Source of the DNA: MedAcidi-G1 sp000817085 | GTDB taxonomy: Bacteria; Actinomycetota; Acidimicrobiia; Acidimicrobiales; MedAcidi-G1 | Assembly: GCA_045568635.1 (NCBI GenBank) | Contig: JBJLAO010000001.1 | Coordinates: 62,001 to 126,000, forward strand | DNA length: 64,000 bases | Direction of reading: 5' to 3' | Program-made: the position numbers and the translations under genes | The notes under the pieces: generated by a model | Databases searched by the model: none | Seen by the model: only the letters and a program-made list of their open reading frames with translations | Told to the model about the DNA's origin: nothing | Shown here: positions 44,563 to 52,781 of the stretch, piece after piece | Layout of the letters: each line of letters starts with the position of its first letter | Numbering within the stretch: the first letter of the stretch is position 1

Positions 44563-45018
44563 ATGGAGAAAGAGCGTCGAATCGTTGTAGGCATTGAAGG
44601 ATCTGGCTATGCCAGAGCTGCTTTAGTTTGGGCTTTAGAGGAAGCGTTGCATCGCGACGCACTAGTCGAAGTTGTGACCTGTTATTCACCTACCTATATA
44701 CCGTCTTCGCCAGATCTCGGATATGTACCTTTTGATGGAACAAACCTAATTACTGAAGTTAAAAAACTCCAGAATGAGGTTGTTGAATCCGCTATGAAAA
44801 TTTCTAAAAATCCAAATGTTCAGATCAAAAAAACAATTGAGAAAGGTAGAGCACCTGAAACTTTAATGTCTATAGCTGAAGGTGCTGACATGCTAGTAGT
44901 CGGAAACCGCGGGCGAGGGGGTTTCGCTGGACTCAGACTTGGCTCTGTAAGCCAAGCTATTTCTCACCACAGTCCATGTCCACTTGTGATAGTTCGTACT
45001 GGTCTCATGGATGAATGA
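44563..45018 (+). CDS. Universal stress protein (UspA family)
   Basis: A 151-aa Usp domain beginning with RRIVVGIEGSGYARAAL and ending with the ATP-binding loop GNRGRGGFAGLRLGSVSQAISHHSPCPLVIV (G-2X-G-9X-G-S type). Such proteins bind ATP and act in stress or dormancy. Its stop overlaps the next ATG (ATGA), so it is coupled to ogt. An AAGGGG ribosome binding site precedes the start. Confidence 0.92.
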   Translation: MEKERRIVVGIEGSGYARAALVWALEEALHRDALVEVVTCYSPTYIPSSPDLGYVPFDGTNLITEVKKLQNEVVESAMKISKNPNVQIKKTIEKGRAPETLMSIAEGADMLVVGNRGRGGFAGLRLGSVSQAISHHSPCPLVIVRTGLMDE

Positions 45019-45557
45019 AAACTCAAAAAATTATTACAGGAAAAAAATTTTACCATGTCGGACTTGTAGAGATCCTGGAAGAACCACTTTGGTTAGCTTT
45101 CACTAACTCAGGTATTTGTGCATCTGAATTCAAAAATATGACTTCCCTCAAAGACTTTAAGAAACAACTTAAAGAAAAAACGGGAAACAGTTTTTTAAGA
45201 GTTAATTCTTTACCCAAAGACATTAAAGAAGGAATAAATCAATGGAAAGCGGGAAGCTGGCCTTCAAAGCTTAAGTTTGAAATTTCTAGCTACTCACCTT
45301 TTCAGCAAAAAGTTTGGAAGAGTTGTTCTCGAATTCCTTTTGGTGAAACTACTACTTACTCGGAGGTGGCCAGAGATGTTAATAACCCTAAGGCTCAACG
45401 CGCCGTCGGATCCGCTCTTGGTGCAAATCCCATTCCTCTAATAATTCCTTGTCACCGAGTTGTCCGAAACGATAGAAGAGTAGGTTCATATGCTTATGGA
45501 AGTCATCTAAAAGAACTTTTACTCGAAAGGGAAAACTACGCTAAAGTTCTTTACTAA
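45015..45557 (+). CDS. ogt: Methylated-DNA-[protein]-cysteine S-methyltransferase
   Basis: A 180-aa O6-alkylguanine transferase. The active Cys146 lies in IIPCHRVVRND; the helix-turn-helix GETTTYSEVARDVNNPKAQRAVGSALGANP precedes it. It repairs O6-methylguanine by a one-time transfer to Cys. Its N-terminal half is poorly conserved, as in the family. It overlaps the Usp gene by 4 nt. Confidence 0.95.
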   Translation: MKTQKIITGKKFYHVGLVEILEEPLWLAFTNSGICASEFKNMTSLKDFKKQLKEKTGNSFLRVNSLPKDIKEGINQWKAGSWPSKLKFEISSYSPFQQKVWKSCSRIPFGETTTYSEVARDVNNPKAQRAVGSALGANPIPLIIPCHRVVRNDRRVGSYAYGSHLKELLLERENYAKVLY

Positions 45558-45578
45558 ACGAAAATACAAGGTCTTAAA

Positions 45579-46370
45579 ATGTCTGAAAATAATATAGAAG
45601 GTGGAATAACGTTAGAAGTAGCGGGACGAGTTCTTTTAATGGGAATCAATAGGCCTTCAAAAATGAACGGCTTCACACCCGAAATGATTGATGATCTCAG
45701 TGATGCCTATACAAGACTTGACGATGATCCTGAACTGTGGTGCGGAGTTCTTTTCGCCCATGGTGATCATTTCACTGCAGGCCTAGATTTACCCAAGTTT
45801 CGGGAGAGGATGCAAAAAGGTGAAAGAGGGCGCGGGGAAGGAAAGGTCGACCCAACTGCATTAGGTCGTAAGTGTACTAAACCAATCGTTTCAGCTGTAA
45901 AGGGTGTGACCTACACACTTGGAATCGAACTAATGCTGGCAGGAGACATAGTAGTCGCTGCTGACAACTGTCGATTTTCACAATTAGAGCCTTTAAGAGG
46001 CATACATGCTACAGGTGGTGCAACAATCAGATTTGTTCAACGTTGCGGTTGGGGTAATGCCATGTACCATCTCCTCACCTCCGATGTGTTTGATTCTGAA
46101 GAAGCTTTTCGCGTAGGTCTTGTTCAGGAAGTTGTTCCTTTTGGTTCTGAGCTTGAAAGAGCGATCGAAATCGCAGAAATTATTTGCGAAGGTGCACCAC
46201 TGGCTGTGCAGGCAACTAAACGTTCTTCAATGCGATATGTGACAGAAGGAGAGCGGGCAGCTATTGCTGCTATGGGTGGTGATCAAACGTTGCTCGCTGA
46301 AACGGAAGATGCGGAAGAAGGAGTTAATGCTTTTAAGGAAAGAAGGAAAGGCAACTTCAAAGGTAAGTAA
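45579..46370 (+). CDS. Crotonase-family enoyl-CoA hydratase
   Basis: A 263-aa crotonase. Oxyanion segments are HFTAGLDLPKF and KGVTYTLGIELMLAGDIV, and the C-terminal VQATKRSSMRY is typical. The usual Gly-Gly in the second oxyanion segment is Thr-Leu, so true hydratase activity is uncertain. It ends next to the convergent AMP-ligase gene. It probably acts on an acyl-CoA substrate. Confidence 0.87.
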   Translation: MSENNIEGGITLEVAGRVLLMGINRPSKMNGFTPEMIDDLSDAYTRLDDDPELWCGVLFAHGDHFTAGLDLPKFRERMQKGERGRGEGKVDPTALGRKCTKPIVSAVKGVTYTLGIELMLAGDIVVAADNCRFSQLEPLRGIHATGGATIRFVQRCGWGNAMYHLLTSDVFDSEEAFRVGLVQEVVPFGSELERAIEIAEIICEGAPLAVQATKRSSMRYVTEGERAAIAAMGGDQTLLAETEDAEEGVNAFKERRKGNFKGK

Positions 46371-47930
46371 CTAAGGCCAATCTATTTTCGAGATCTCATT
46401 CCTCAACTGGTATTTGAGTATCTTTAATGTTGGATTTCTTGGCAATAAACCGCCGTAGTTGATTAGCTGCTCTGGAATTTTTTGTTTCATCAACCCTTCC
46501 GAAGCACAAATTTCAATCATTTCTTTGAAATCTAGAGGATCGCTTCCTTCAGCCAGTTCCACAACTGCGCAGACCCTCTCCCCTCTTTCTTTGTCTGGGA
46601 TACCCACAACTGCTACGGCTTTAACTTTTTGATGGGTGTATAAAATGTCTTCTATTTCTTTTGCAGAAATGTTTTCACCTTTTCGAATTATTATGTCTTT
46701 AACGCGACCTGTCACTGAAACATGGCCATCTTCTCTCATCACTCCTAAGTCGCCTGTGAGGAACCTTCCAAGAGAGTCAAATGCTTCGTTGTTTAGATCC
46801 GGGTCTTTGTAACCTTTAAAAAGTTGGGGACCTCCAACTGCTACTTGCCCTTCTTCTCCTGCTTCACATGCTGAACCATCAGGTCTAACTATTGTCACTT
46901 CGGCACCAAAAACTGGTTTTCCTTCTGTGTGCGCTAATTGATCCGGATCGTCCTGAGGTGAACCCTGACAAATCATTGGACTTTCTGTCATGCCATAGCC
47001 GTGTGCTACTGGAATACCCATTTCTTGTGAGACTTCATAATAAATCTCAGGTGGTTTTGGAGCACCTCCACCTGAAAGCAATCTAAGACTTGGTATTAGA
47101 GGTTTCTGAGGTTGCTGACGTTGTGCCCCAAGAAACATCGAATAAAAAGCCGTACTTCCACCCGCCATTGTAACTCCGTGTCGTTTATAGGTTTCAATAG
47201 TTGATTCAAGATCAAATTTTTCTATTAAAACTGCCGGAAACCCATCTGCGAGCATGCACACGAGATAATCAGGACCTCCTATATGCGCATACGGGAAAGC
47301 TATAGATCCTATATCTTTTTCACCCATATTTAGAGCTTTCGCTAGACCCACTCCCCCCGCTATCAAAGTTGAATCAGTATGCATTGCGCCTTTAGGATCT
47401 GAAGTAGTACCCGACGTATAATAAATCCATCTAATTGGTTCATCCGGAGCTAGAACAACTTCTTCGGACAGTTCCAGGGGATTACCTTCAGGGAGGCTGT
47501 CATATATCTGAACTATATTGGGAGGGCTCTTCATATCAGCTGTTGAATTTTTCACCATTTCCCGATAATCAAACCCATTCCATTCACCGGGGACTAGAAC
47601 TAGTTCCGAACCTGTTTGGCGGACACAAAACCCAACTTCTCTTTCACGATAAATGTGGATAATTGGATTCTGAACCGCACCTATTCTTGACAAAGCCAAA
47701 GAGGCAACTATCGTTTCTATCCGAGTTGGTAAAACCCATGTGACCGGTGTTCCCTCTCTGACTCCAATTTCCATAAAACCTGCAGCCGTTTTTTCAACTT
47801 TTTCTTTTACTTCTGAAAAGGTCAGAGAACGATCATAGTCGTCAATAAGCATCTTTTTTTCACCGCTAAGTTCAACTCGCCTTACAAACAACTCCCAGAA
47901 AGTTTTGGCATCATAAATTGGTTCATTCAT
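46371..47930 (-). CDS. Acyl-CoA synthetase (AMP-binding)
   Basis: A 519-aa ANL enzyme similar to cyclohexanecarboxylate- or fatty-acid-CoA ligases. P-loop YYTSGTTSDPKGAMH, GYGMTESPM, FLTGDLGVMREDGHVSVTGRVKDIIIRKGENI and the C-terminal PRNPTLKILKYQLR lysine segment are all present. The ATG at 47930 is taken; the longer frame upstream runs into the tRNA side. Substrate unknown; it shares the locus with a crotonase on the other strand. Confidence 0.92.
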   Translation of the reverse strand: MNEPIYDAKTFWELFVRRVELSGEKKMLIDDYDRSLTFSEVKEKVEKTAAGFMEIGVREGTPVTWVLPTRIETIVASLALSRIGAVQNPIIHIYREREVGFCVRQTGSELVLVPGEWNGFDYREMVKNSTADMKSPPNIVQIYDSLPEGNPLELSEEVVLAPDEPIRWIYYTSGTTSDPKGAMHTDSTLIAGGVGLAKALNMGEKDIGSIAFPYAHIGGPDYLVCMLADGFPAVLIEKFDLESTIETYKRHGVTMAGGSTAFYSMFLGAQRQQPQKPLIPSLRLLSGGGAPKPPEIYYEVSQEMGIPVAHGYGMTESPMICQGSPQDDPDQLAHTEGKPVFGAEVTIVRPDGSACEAGEEGQVAVGGPQLFKGYKDPDLNNEAFDSLGRFLTGDLGVMREDGHVSVTGRVKDIIIRKGENISAKEIEDILYTHQKVKAVAVVGIPDKERGERVCAVVELAEGSDPLDFKEMIEICASEGLMKQKIPEQLINYGGLLPRNPTLKILKYQLRNEISKIDWP

Positions 47931-48022
47931 CTCTAGAAAATAACCGCTTAAAACACTTTTTATATACTCGCGGATAAATTGCTTCGCTCCAGAACGCAAA
48001 TGTGCCTCTACACTGATCTATT

Positions 48023-48099
48023 CGGGATGTGGCGCAGTCTGGCAGCGCACCTGCTTTGGGAGCAGGGGGTCGGGAGTTCAAATCTCCCCATCCCGACCA
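48023..48099 (+). tRNA. tRNA-Pro (anticodon UGG)
   Basis: A 77-nt tRNA including an encoded CCA. Acceptor CGGGATG/CATCCCG, anticodon stem CCTGC/GCAGG with loop TTTGGGA (anticodon TGG), and T-loop TTCAAAT are all normal. The D-arm is GGCGCAGTCTGGCAGCGC. Confidence 0.97.
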
Positions 48100-48192
48100 G
48101 TTTTTCTGGTTTTGTTTGATGCCTGGTAGCCATTCTGTAACCAGACTAAGTTTTCAATGTTCAAAGTCTCAGTGGTACTTAAATTTATGAAG

Positions 48193-49041
48193 TTACACAG
48201 AAACTTCCTTATTTCTTAGTTTGCGAATGCTGTTAAAAGCTGAGCGACCTCCCAACACAATGAAGAATTGCAGGACGCTAAATCCAGCCATTGTCGCTCC
48301 GCCAGCTGTTCCGTAATAGAAACTTACTAAGAGGCCTAAAAATACAGCGAGTGTCCCAAATAAAACTGAAACCGCCATTATTCCAGAAACTCGTTTTACC
48401 ACTAGAGATGCAGTTGCAGGAGGTGCAACGAGCAGACCAAAGACTAATAATGTTCCAATAGTTTGGAAGCTAGAAACAATACTAAGAGATAGAAGTCCGA
48501 GTAATGCCGCTTGAGCCAAACGTGGATGCATACCTAATGTTTGAGCTTTCATCTCATTAAAGGTAAGCGCCAGAAATGGCCTGTACAGAATTATTGTGAA
48601 GGCAACCACAACAATCGTAAAAACGAGTTGTTTATAAATATCGCCAGCGCTGATTCCAAGGGCATCGCCAAATAGGAGTGAAGTAAGGTCTGTTGAAAAA
48701 GACTTTGACTTAGAAACAATTACAACTCCTAGTGAGAGCATCCCCACGAACAGCAACCCGATTGCTGTGTCATCACGGACAGTTGTCCTGTTGGAAACGA
48801 ATGTGACTAGCCCACTCATAATAAGTGCAGCTACAAACGCTCCAATAGCAGGGTCAAAACCCCACAAAATCGCCAATGCAATCCCGGGGATGACTCCATG
48901 TGCCAGTGCATCCCCAAGAAATGCGAGCCCGCGGAGAACTATCCATGTTCCAACAAGTGATGTTGCTATTACAGCTATCAAACCCCCTATTAATGCCCTT
49001 TGCATAAAAGCGGGTTCAAAGGCATCAATAAGGAAACTCAT
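48193..49041 (-). CDS. Zinc/manganese-type ABC transporter permease (ZnuB-like)
   Basis: A 282-aa membrane protein with about eight hydrophobic segments, of the ABC-3 family. The segment RGLAFLGDALAHGVIPGIALA near residues 37-57 and the QTIGTLLVFGLLVAPPATA region are family hallmarks. It forms the membrane channel with the binding protein just upstream and the ATPase encoded divergently. The metal is most likely zinc given the His-rich partners; manganese cannot be excluded. Confidence 0.9.
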   Translation of the reverse strand: MSFLIDAFEPAFMQRALIGGLIAVIATSLVGTWIVLRGLAFLGDALAHGVIPGIALAILWGFDPAIGAFVAALIMSGLVTFVSNRTTVRDDTAIGLLFVGMLSLGVVIVSKSKSFSTDLTSLLFGDALGISAGDIYKQLVFTIVVVAFTIILYRPFLALTFNEMKAQTLGMHPRLAQAALLGLLSLSIVSSFQTIGTLLVFGLLVAPPATASLVVKRVSGIMAVSVLFGTLAVFLGLLVSFYYGTAGGATMAGFSVLQFFIVLGGRSAFNSIRKLRNKEVSV

Positions 49042-49050
49042 AAACTGATT

Positions 49051-50358
49051 CTATCCAGTTAATGCACTAGCTATTAGTTCGCTGTTTGTCCTTACCATGT
49101 CTATGTAAGTTGACCCTGCAGTGTCCTCTGCACCAAGCGACTCGGAGAACAAGCTGACTACTTTGACTCCGTCAACTTCACCTGCAAGCGCCTCGGCCAG
49201 AGCATCTGAGGAAGAAGCATCAACAAATACAGCTGGGACTCCTTCAGCTTTCATCTTTTCAGCAAGATCTACAAGATCTTTGGCACTGGTATTACTAAGG
49301 GTGGAAGAAGAAGGGATTATTGTGCCCAAAATTTCAAACTCATAACTTTCAGCAAAATAAGCGAAAACTTCGTGGTTTGTCACCATAACTCTAGAACCCG
49401 TGGGTATCGAAGAAAGTGTCTGCATTACTTCACTATCAAGGTCCTCAAGTTTTTTAGAGTAATCCGTCATATGAGATACTAAGTCTTTCTCATCGATTTC
49501 AGGGAAATTAAGAACTAAGAAATCAGAGAGCTGCTTTACTACCTGAGCCATACGCCCTGGGTCTGTAAAGAAATGGGGATCTACACCGCCGTGATCATGA
49601 CCGTGGTGGTCGTCATGGCCTTCTTCGTCATGGTCGTCATGGCCTTCTTCTTTGTCATGGTCGTCATGGCCTTCTTCGTCATGGTCGTCATGGCCTTCTT
49701 CTTTGTCATGGTCGTCATGGCCTTCTTCGTCATGGTCGTCATGGCCTTCTTCGTCATGGTCGTCATGGCCTTCTTCGTCATGGTCGTCATGGCCTTCTTC
49801 TTTGTCATGGTCGTCATGGCCTTCTTCGTCATGGTCGTCATGGCCTTCTTCGTCATGGTCGTCATGGTCGTCATGGCCTTCTTCTTTGTCATTATCTTCC
49901 AGAGGGTCCACAGAATCTATAGCTTCAAAAACTTTGACTCCATCTGATTCGGCTCCTTTAATAACATCAAGGAGACCTTCTTCAAAGTTTGCTCCATTCA
50001 CCACGAGGAGATCTGCTTTCATCATTCTGTCAACCTGCTTTGCAGATGCTTGGAAAACATGAGGATCAGCCCCGGGTGGCATTATTGTCTCAACATCAAA
50101 AAGATCACCAACTGCTTTACCCACAACATCACCAAGAATATTTGTTGTTACCACTATCAAAGGTTTTTCTACAGGTTCAGGCGCAACGGTTGTAGTAGGG
50201 GTAACAGTTGTCGTCGTAGCTAACGCCACAGTGGTAGTTGAAAGAGCCTCTGTAGTATCTGACGAACTGTCGTCCCCACATCCTGGTACAACCAGCAAGC
50301 AGGTTGCAGCTAAAGCTGCAAATAGAACGGTAAACTTTTGTCTAGTTTTGTGAAACAT
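49051..50358 (-). CDS. Zinc-binding lipoprotein of an ABC transporter (ZnuA-like) with expanded His/Asp repeat
   Basis: A 435-aa cluster A-I substrate-binding protein. The signal peptide ends in a lipobox VPGC (Cys27). Fold segments PPGADPHVFQASAKQVDRM and GGVDPHFFTDPGRM carry metal-ligand histidines, with MVTNHEVFAYFA later. Between them (about residues 156-256) are 11 tandem copies of EEGHDDHD-like units, far longer than the usual His-rich loop. Ribosome binding site AGGAG lies 8 nt upstream of the ATG. It is followed after 9 bp by the permease, and the divergent ATPase shares its promoter region. Confidence 0.93.
   Translation of the reverse strand: MFHKTRQKFTVLFAALAATCLLVVPGCGDDSSSDTTEALSTTTVALATTTTVTPTTTVAPEPVEKPLIVVTTNILGDVVGKAVGDLFDVETIMPPGADPHVFQASAKQVDRMMKADLLVVNGANFEEGLLDVIKGAESDGVKVFEAIDSVDPLEDNDKEEGHDDHDDHDEEGHDDHDEEGHDDHDKEEGHDDHDEEGHDDHDEEGHDDHDEEGHDDHDKEEGHDDHDEEGHDDHDKEEGHDDHDEEGHDDHHGHDHGGVDPHFFTDPGRMAQVVKQLSDFLVLNFPEIDEKDLVSHMTDYSKKLEDLDSEVMQTLSSIPTGSRVMVTNHEVFAYFAESYEFEILGTIIPSSSTLSNTSAKDLVDLAEKMKAEGVPAVFVDASSSDALAEALAGEVDGVKVVSLFSESLGAEDTAGSTYIDMVRTNSELIASALTG
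49608..49893. repeat. In-frame tandem repeat of 24/27-bp units in the zinc-binding protein
   Basis: Near-identical units of 24 bp (27 bp where a Lys codon is added) encode EEGHDDHD. Unit lengths are all multiples of three, so copy-number change would keep the frame. Open frames on the other strand here are artefacts of the repeat. Confidence 0.95.
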
Positions 50359-50372
50359 TCAGTATCTCCTAT

Positions 50373-50391
50373 AATAAGAATGATTCTCATT
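50373..50391. promoter_or_regulatory. Fur/Zur-family operator-like palindrome
   Basis: AATAAGAAT-G-ATTCTCATT is a 9-1-9 inverted repeat with one mismatch, resembling Fur/Zur operators. It lies in the 108-bp divergent promoter between the binding-protein and ATPase genes of the metal transporter. A Zur-type repressor acting on both operons is the natural reading; identity of the regulator is not shown. Confidence 0.65.
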
Positions 50392-50466
50392 ATTACTTTT
50401 TTACTACCAAATAGAAACAAAAATTAGGAATTTTTAGAATTTTATGGAATTCACCTCTCGACTACT

Positions 50467-51237
50467 ATGACAACAATTATTACCAACGAACTTGAAATTC
50501 GCTATGGCAAAACCGTGGCATTAACTTGCGTCAATATCGAAATACCAGCTGCTTCACTAGTGTGTGTTATCGGCCCTAATGGTGCTGGCAAGTCTGCTTT
50601 CCTTAAAGCATTGGCTGGAACAATTGAAATACACAGAGGTAAAGTCGAACTTCAAGGTCCACGTCCTTCTTTTGTATTGCAATCAACTGACGTTGACCCT
50701 TCCCTACCAATTAGCGTTCGCGATGTAGTTTCACTTTCCCGTTACCCAATACGAGGAACCTTCAGGCGTTTTAAGAGTGAAGACCATAAAGCTATTCAGG
50801 AGGCACTTGACCGCCTTGATATCAGAAAACTTGAAAACACCCAATTTCATGAACTGTCGGGAGGACAACGTCAACGCGTACTCCTCGCACAGGGTTTAGC
50901 GCAAGAAAGTGATGTGCTGCTTTTAGACGAACCGATTACCGGTCTTGATGTCATTTCTCGAAATATCATTCTTGAAATGATAGATGAAGAAGTACAGTCC
51001 GGTCGTACGGTCATTTTCTCGTCCCACAACCTTAACGATGCTAATCGCGCAGACCAAGTCCTTCTCCTCAAAACCATCCCGATCTGTTATGGTCCCCCAG
51101 ATGAAGTACTAACGGAAATTAATCTTCGCTCGGCGTTTGGTGAACACCACATACGCGTTGGCGAACAGCTATTAATTGACGACCCCCATCATGATCACCC
51201 ACAAACACATGGTGAACAAAAAATAAGAACTTTCTGA
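50467..51237 (+). CDS. Zinc-type ABC transporter ATP-binding protein (ZnuC-like)
   Basis: A 256-aa ABC ATPase with Walker A GPNGAGKSA (last residue Ala in place of the usual Thr/Ser), signature LSGGQRQRVLLAQ and Walker B VLLLDEPITGLD. The His-rich C-terminal tail (DDPHHDHPQTHGEQK) fits a metal importer. It is divergent from the binding protein and permease and probably shares their operator at 50373-50391. Confidence 0.9.
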   Translation: MTTIITNELEIRYGKTVALTCVNIEIPAASLVCVIGPNGAGKSAFLKALAGTIEIHRGKVELQGPRPSFVLQSTDVDPSLPISVRDVVSLSRYPIRGTFRRFKSEDHKAIQEALDRLDIRKLENTQFHELSGGQRQRVLLAQGLAQESDVLLLDEPITGLDVISRNIILEMIDEEVQSGRTVIFSSHNLNDANRADQVLLLKTIPICYGPPDEVLTEINLRSAFGEHHIRVGEQLLIDDPHHDHPQTHGEQKIRTF

Positions 51238-51239
51238 CC

Positions 51240-51296
51240 AGATGAAAATCTGCAAAAGTAAATATTCTTAATTACTGCAGATGTAATCACATCTGC
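51240..51296 (+). repeat. Two hairpins after the ABC ATPase gene
   Basis: CAGAT-GAAA-ATCTG begins 3 nt after the stop, and a perfect 8-bp stem GCAGATGT-AATC-ACATCTGC occupies 51277-51296. Neither has a T-run, so a weak terminator, mRNA end or operator for the next gene are all possible. Confidence 0.4.
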
Positions 51297-51318
51297 TTAC
51301 TGAAAGGAAAGCACACTA

Positions 51319-51720
51319 ATGCATTCGATTCCAAAAAGTCATTTAGATTTGTTCGACATTCCTACCCTTTGGCATGTGGCCACGATTGGACCTAATGGAG
51401 AACCTCATGTTTCCCCCGTATGGGCAGACTTCGATGGAACTCACATCAAGTTTCCTCATAAATTAGGAAGGCAAAAATGGAAAAATTTGCAAAGTGACAC
51501 ACGTGTTTCTCTGTCGGCTACTGACCCGGAAAATCCAGAACGTTACCTAGAAATACGTGGAAAACTTGTTGGATGGGAATCAGAAGGGGCTCTTGACTTT
51601 CTTGACTCGATGGCTAAAAAATACCGAAATGAAGAACAGTTTCCACGCGAACATGCATCTCCGATTGAAGATCGAGTCACAGGAATAATAAAACCAGATA
51701 AATGCACATCAATGGGCTAG
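51319..51720 (+). CDS. PPOX-class (F420/FMN) split-barrel oxidoreductase
   Basis: A 133-aa pyridoxamine-phosphate-oxidase-like protein. It starts HLDLFDIPTLWHVATIGPNGEPHVSPVWADFDG and has SLSATDPENPERYLEIRG, the actinobacterial PPOX-class pattern. Such enzymes use F420 or FMN. Substrate unknown. Length normal for the family; a ribosome binding site (GAAAGGAAAG) lies upstream of the ATG. Confidence 0.85.
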   Translation: MHSIPKSHLDLFDIPTLWHVATIGPNGEPHVSPVWADFDGTHIKFPHKLGRQKWKNLQSDTRVSLSATDPENPERYLEIRGKLVGWESEGALDFLDSMAKKYRNEEQFPREHASPIEDRVTGIIKPDKCTSMG

Positions 51721-51754
51721 CTTTCTCTCTCGTTTTATATTGTAAAATAAAACT

Positions 51755-52699
51755 GTGCAGAATATTTCTAAAGACATAAACAAACTCCTGCCTTCACCAG
51801 TCGACACTCCTACCTGTTCTGAACACAGCCAAACCATTGATTTAGACCCCTGTGGTACTGCTTTAAATATCGATGCTGTAGTTCTAATAGAGTTGCCGCT
51901 ACCTTGGCCTAAACCAGTATTCATGCACCCTGATTTAAAGGGGCTTGAGTCTTTAATGCACACTTCAATGGGGGTAACTAGAGTTTTGGCCTGCCAACCA
52001 CGATCTAACGAACAAAACCTCACAGTTACGGTCTTCTGTAAAGAAGATGCAACTTTCGAAAGATGGGTTTTTGAATTAGAAAGCGATAACTCTCTTATGG
52101 AATTAGTCGAAACTCTATTTTTTTCAAAACCTGAAAATATAACTACCGGTAAAAAAATTACCAAGAACAAGGAAGCAGTCCTACTTTGCGCTCAAGGAAG
52201 TCACGACATTTGTTGCGGTAGTAAAGGAAACCGTCTAGCGAACCAAATCGAAGAACAGAATAATAATATTGATTTATTCAAAGTCAGTCATTTAGGTGGT
52301 CACCGCTTCTCCCCAACAGCTATGACGATGCCGGATGGACGAATGTGGGCAGATCTAGATCTAGGAACTCTAGGTTCTATTCTCGAAAAACAAATCGAAA
52401 CAGAGAAAATAGCTAAATTTTGTAGAGGCTGGGTAGGCGCTATAAAAGGTCCAGAACAGATAGCTGAAATCGAAATTTTTAAACAAATAGGCTGGAGAAT
52501 AGACGGCGAAAAACGCGACATCAATGTAAGTACTTTAGATAGCGGTTGGTCTGTTGAAGTTCTACTACGTAATGAAAGATGGAATGTTGACATCACCCCA
52601 GGCAGGCAAGTACCCACGATTACTTGCAGATCTGAAGGTGGAATACCTTTTACGACAGAGATTGAGTACATAGTCAACTCGGTCAATAAAGCTAATTGA
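51755..52699 (+). CDS. Sucrase/ferredoxin-like family protein (thioredoxin-like [2Fe-2S])
   Basis: A 314-aa protein of the sucraseferredoxin-like family. The core LLCAQGSHDICCGSKGNRLA contains the conserved cysteines, and KVSHLGGHRFSPTAMTMPDGRMW contains the HxGGHRF signature. A likely [2Fe-2S] thioredoxin-fold protein of unknown role. Start GTG with TAAAAT at 51743-51748, 6 nt upstream (leaderless type). Confidence 0.85.
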   Translation: MQNISKDINKLLPSPVDTPTCSEHSQTIDLDPCGTALNIDAVVLIELPLPWPKPVFMHPDLKGLESLMHTSMGVTRVLACQPRSNEQNLTVTVFCKEDATFERWVFELESDNSLMELVETLFFSKPENITTGKKITKNKEAVLLCAQGSHDICCGSKGNRLANQIEEQNNNIDLFKVSHLGGHRFSPTAMTMPDGRMWADLDLGTLGSILEKQIETEKIAKFCRGWVGAIKGPEQIAEIEIFKQIGWRIDGEKRDINVSTLDSGWSVEVLLRNERWNVDITPGRQVPTITCRSEGGIPFTTEIEYIVNSVNKAN

Positions 52700-52781
52700 A
52701 ACTGAAACCGCTTCAACCGTAGGCAAACATTACCTTCAGCGAATTACAATACTTTTTAGACTAAAGCAGAAATGAGGAACA

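Noticed and set aside
49608..49893. CRISPR-like array
   Set aside because: Repeats are contiguous with no unique spacers, have lengths that are multiples of three, and lie inside a coding frame.
49581..49947. Long open frames on the plus and minus strands across the metal-protein repeat
   Set aside because: They are translations of the 24/27-bp repeat in the wrong frames (Met/Thr/Lys or Phe/Val/Met runs); the real gene is the minus-strand binding protein.
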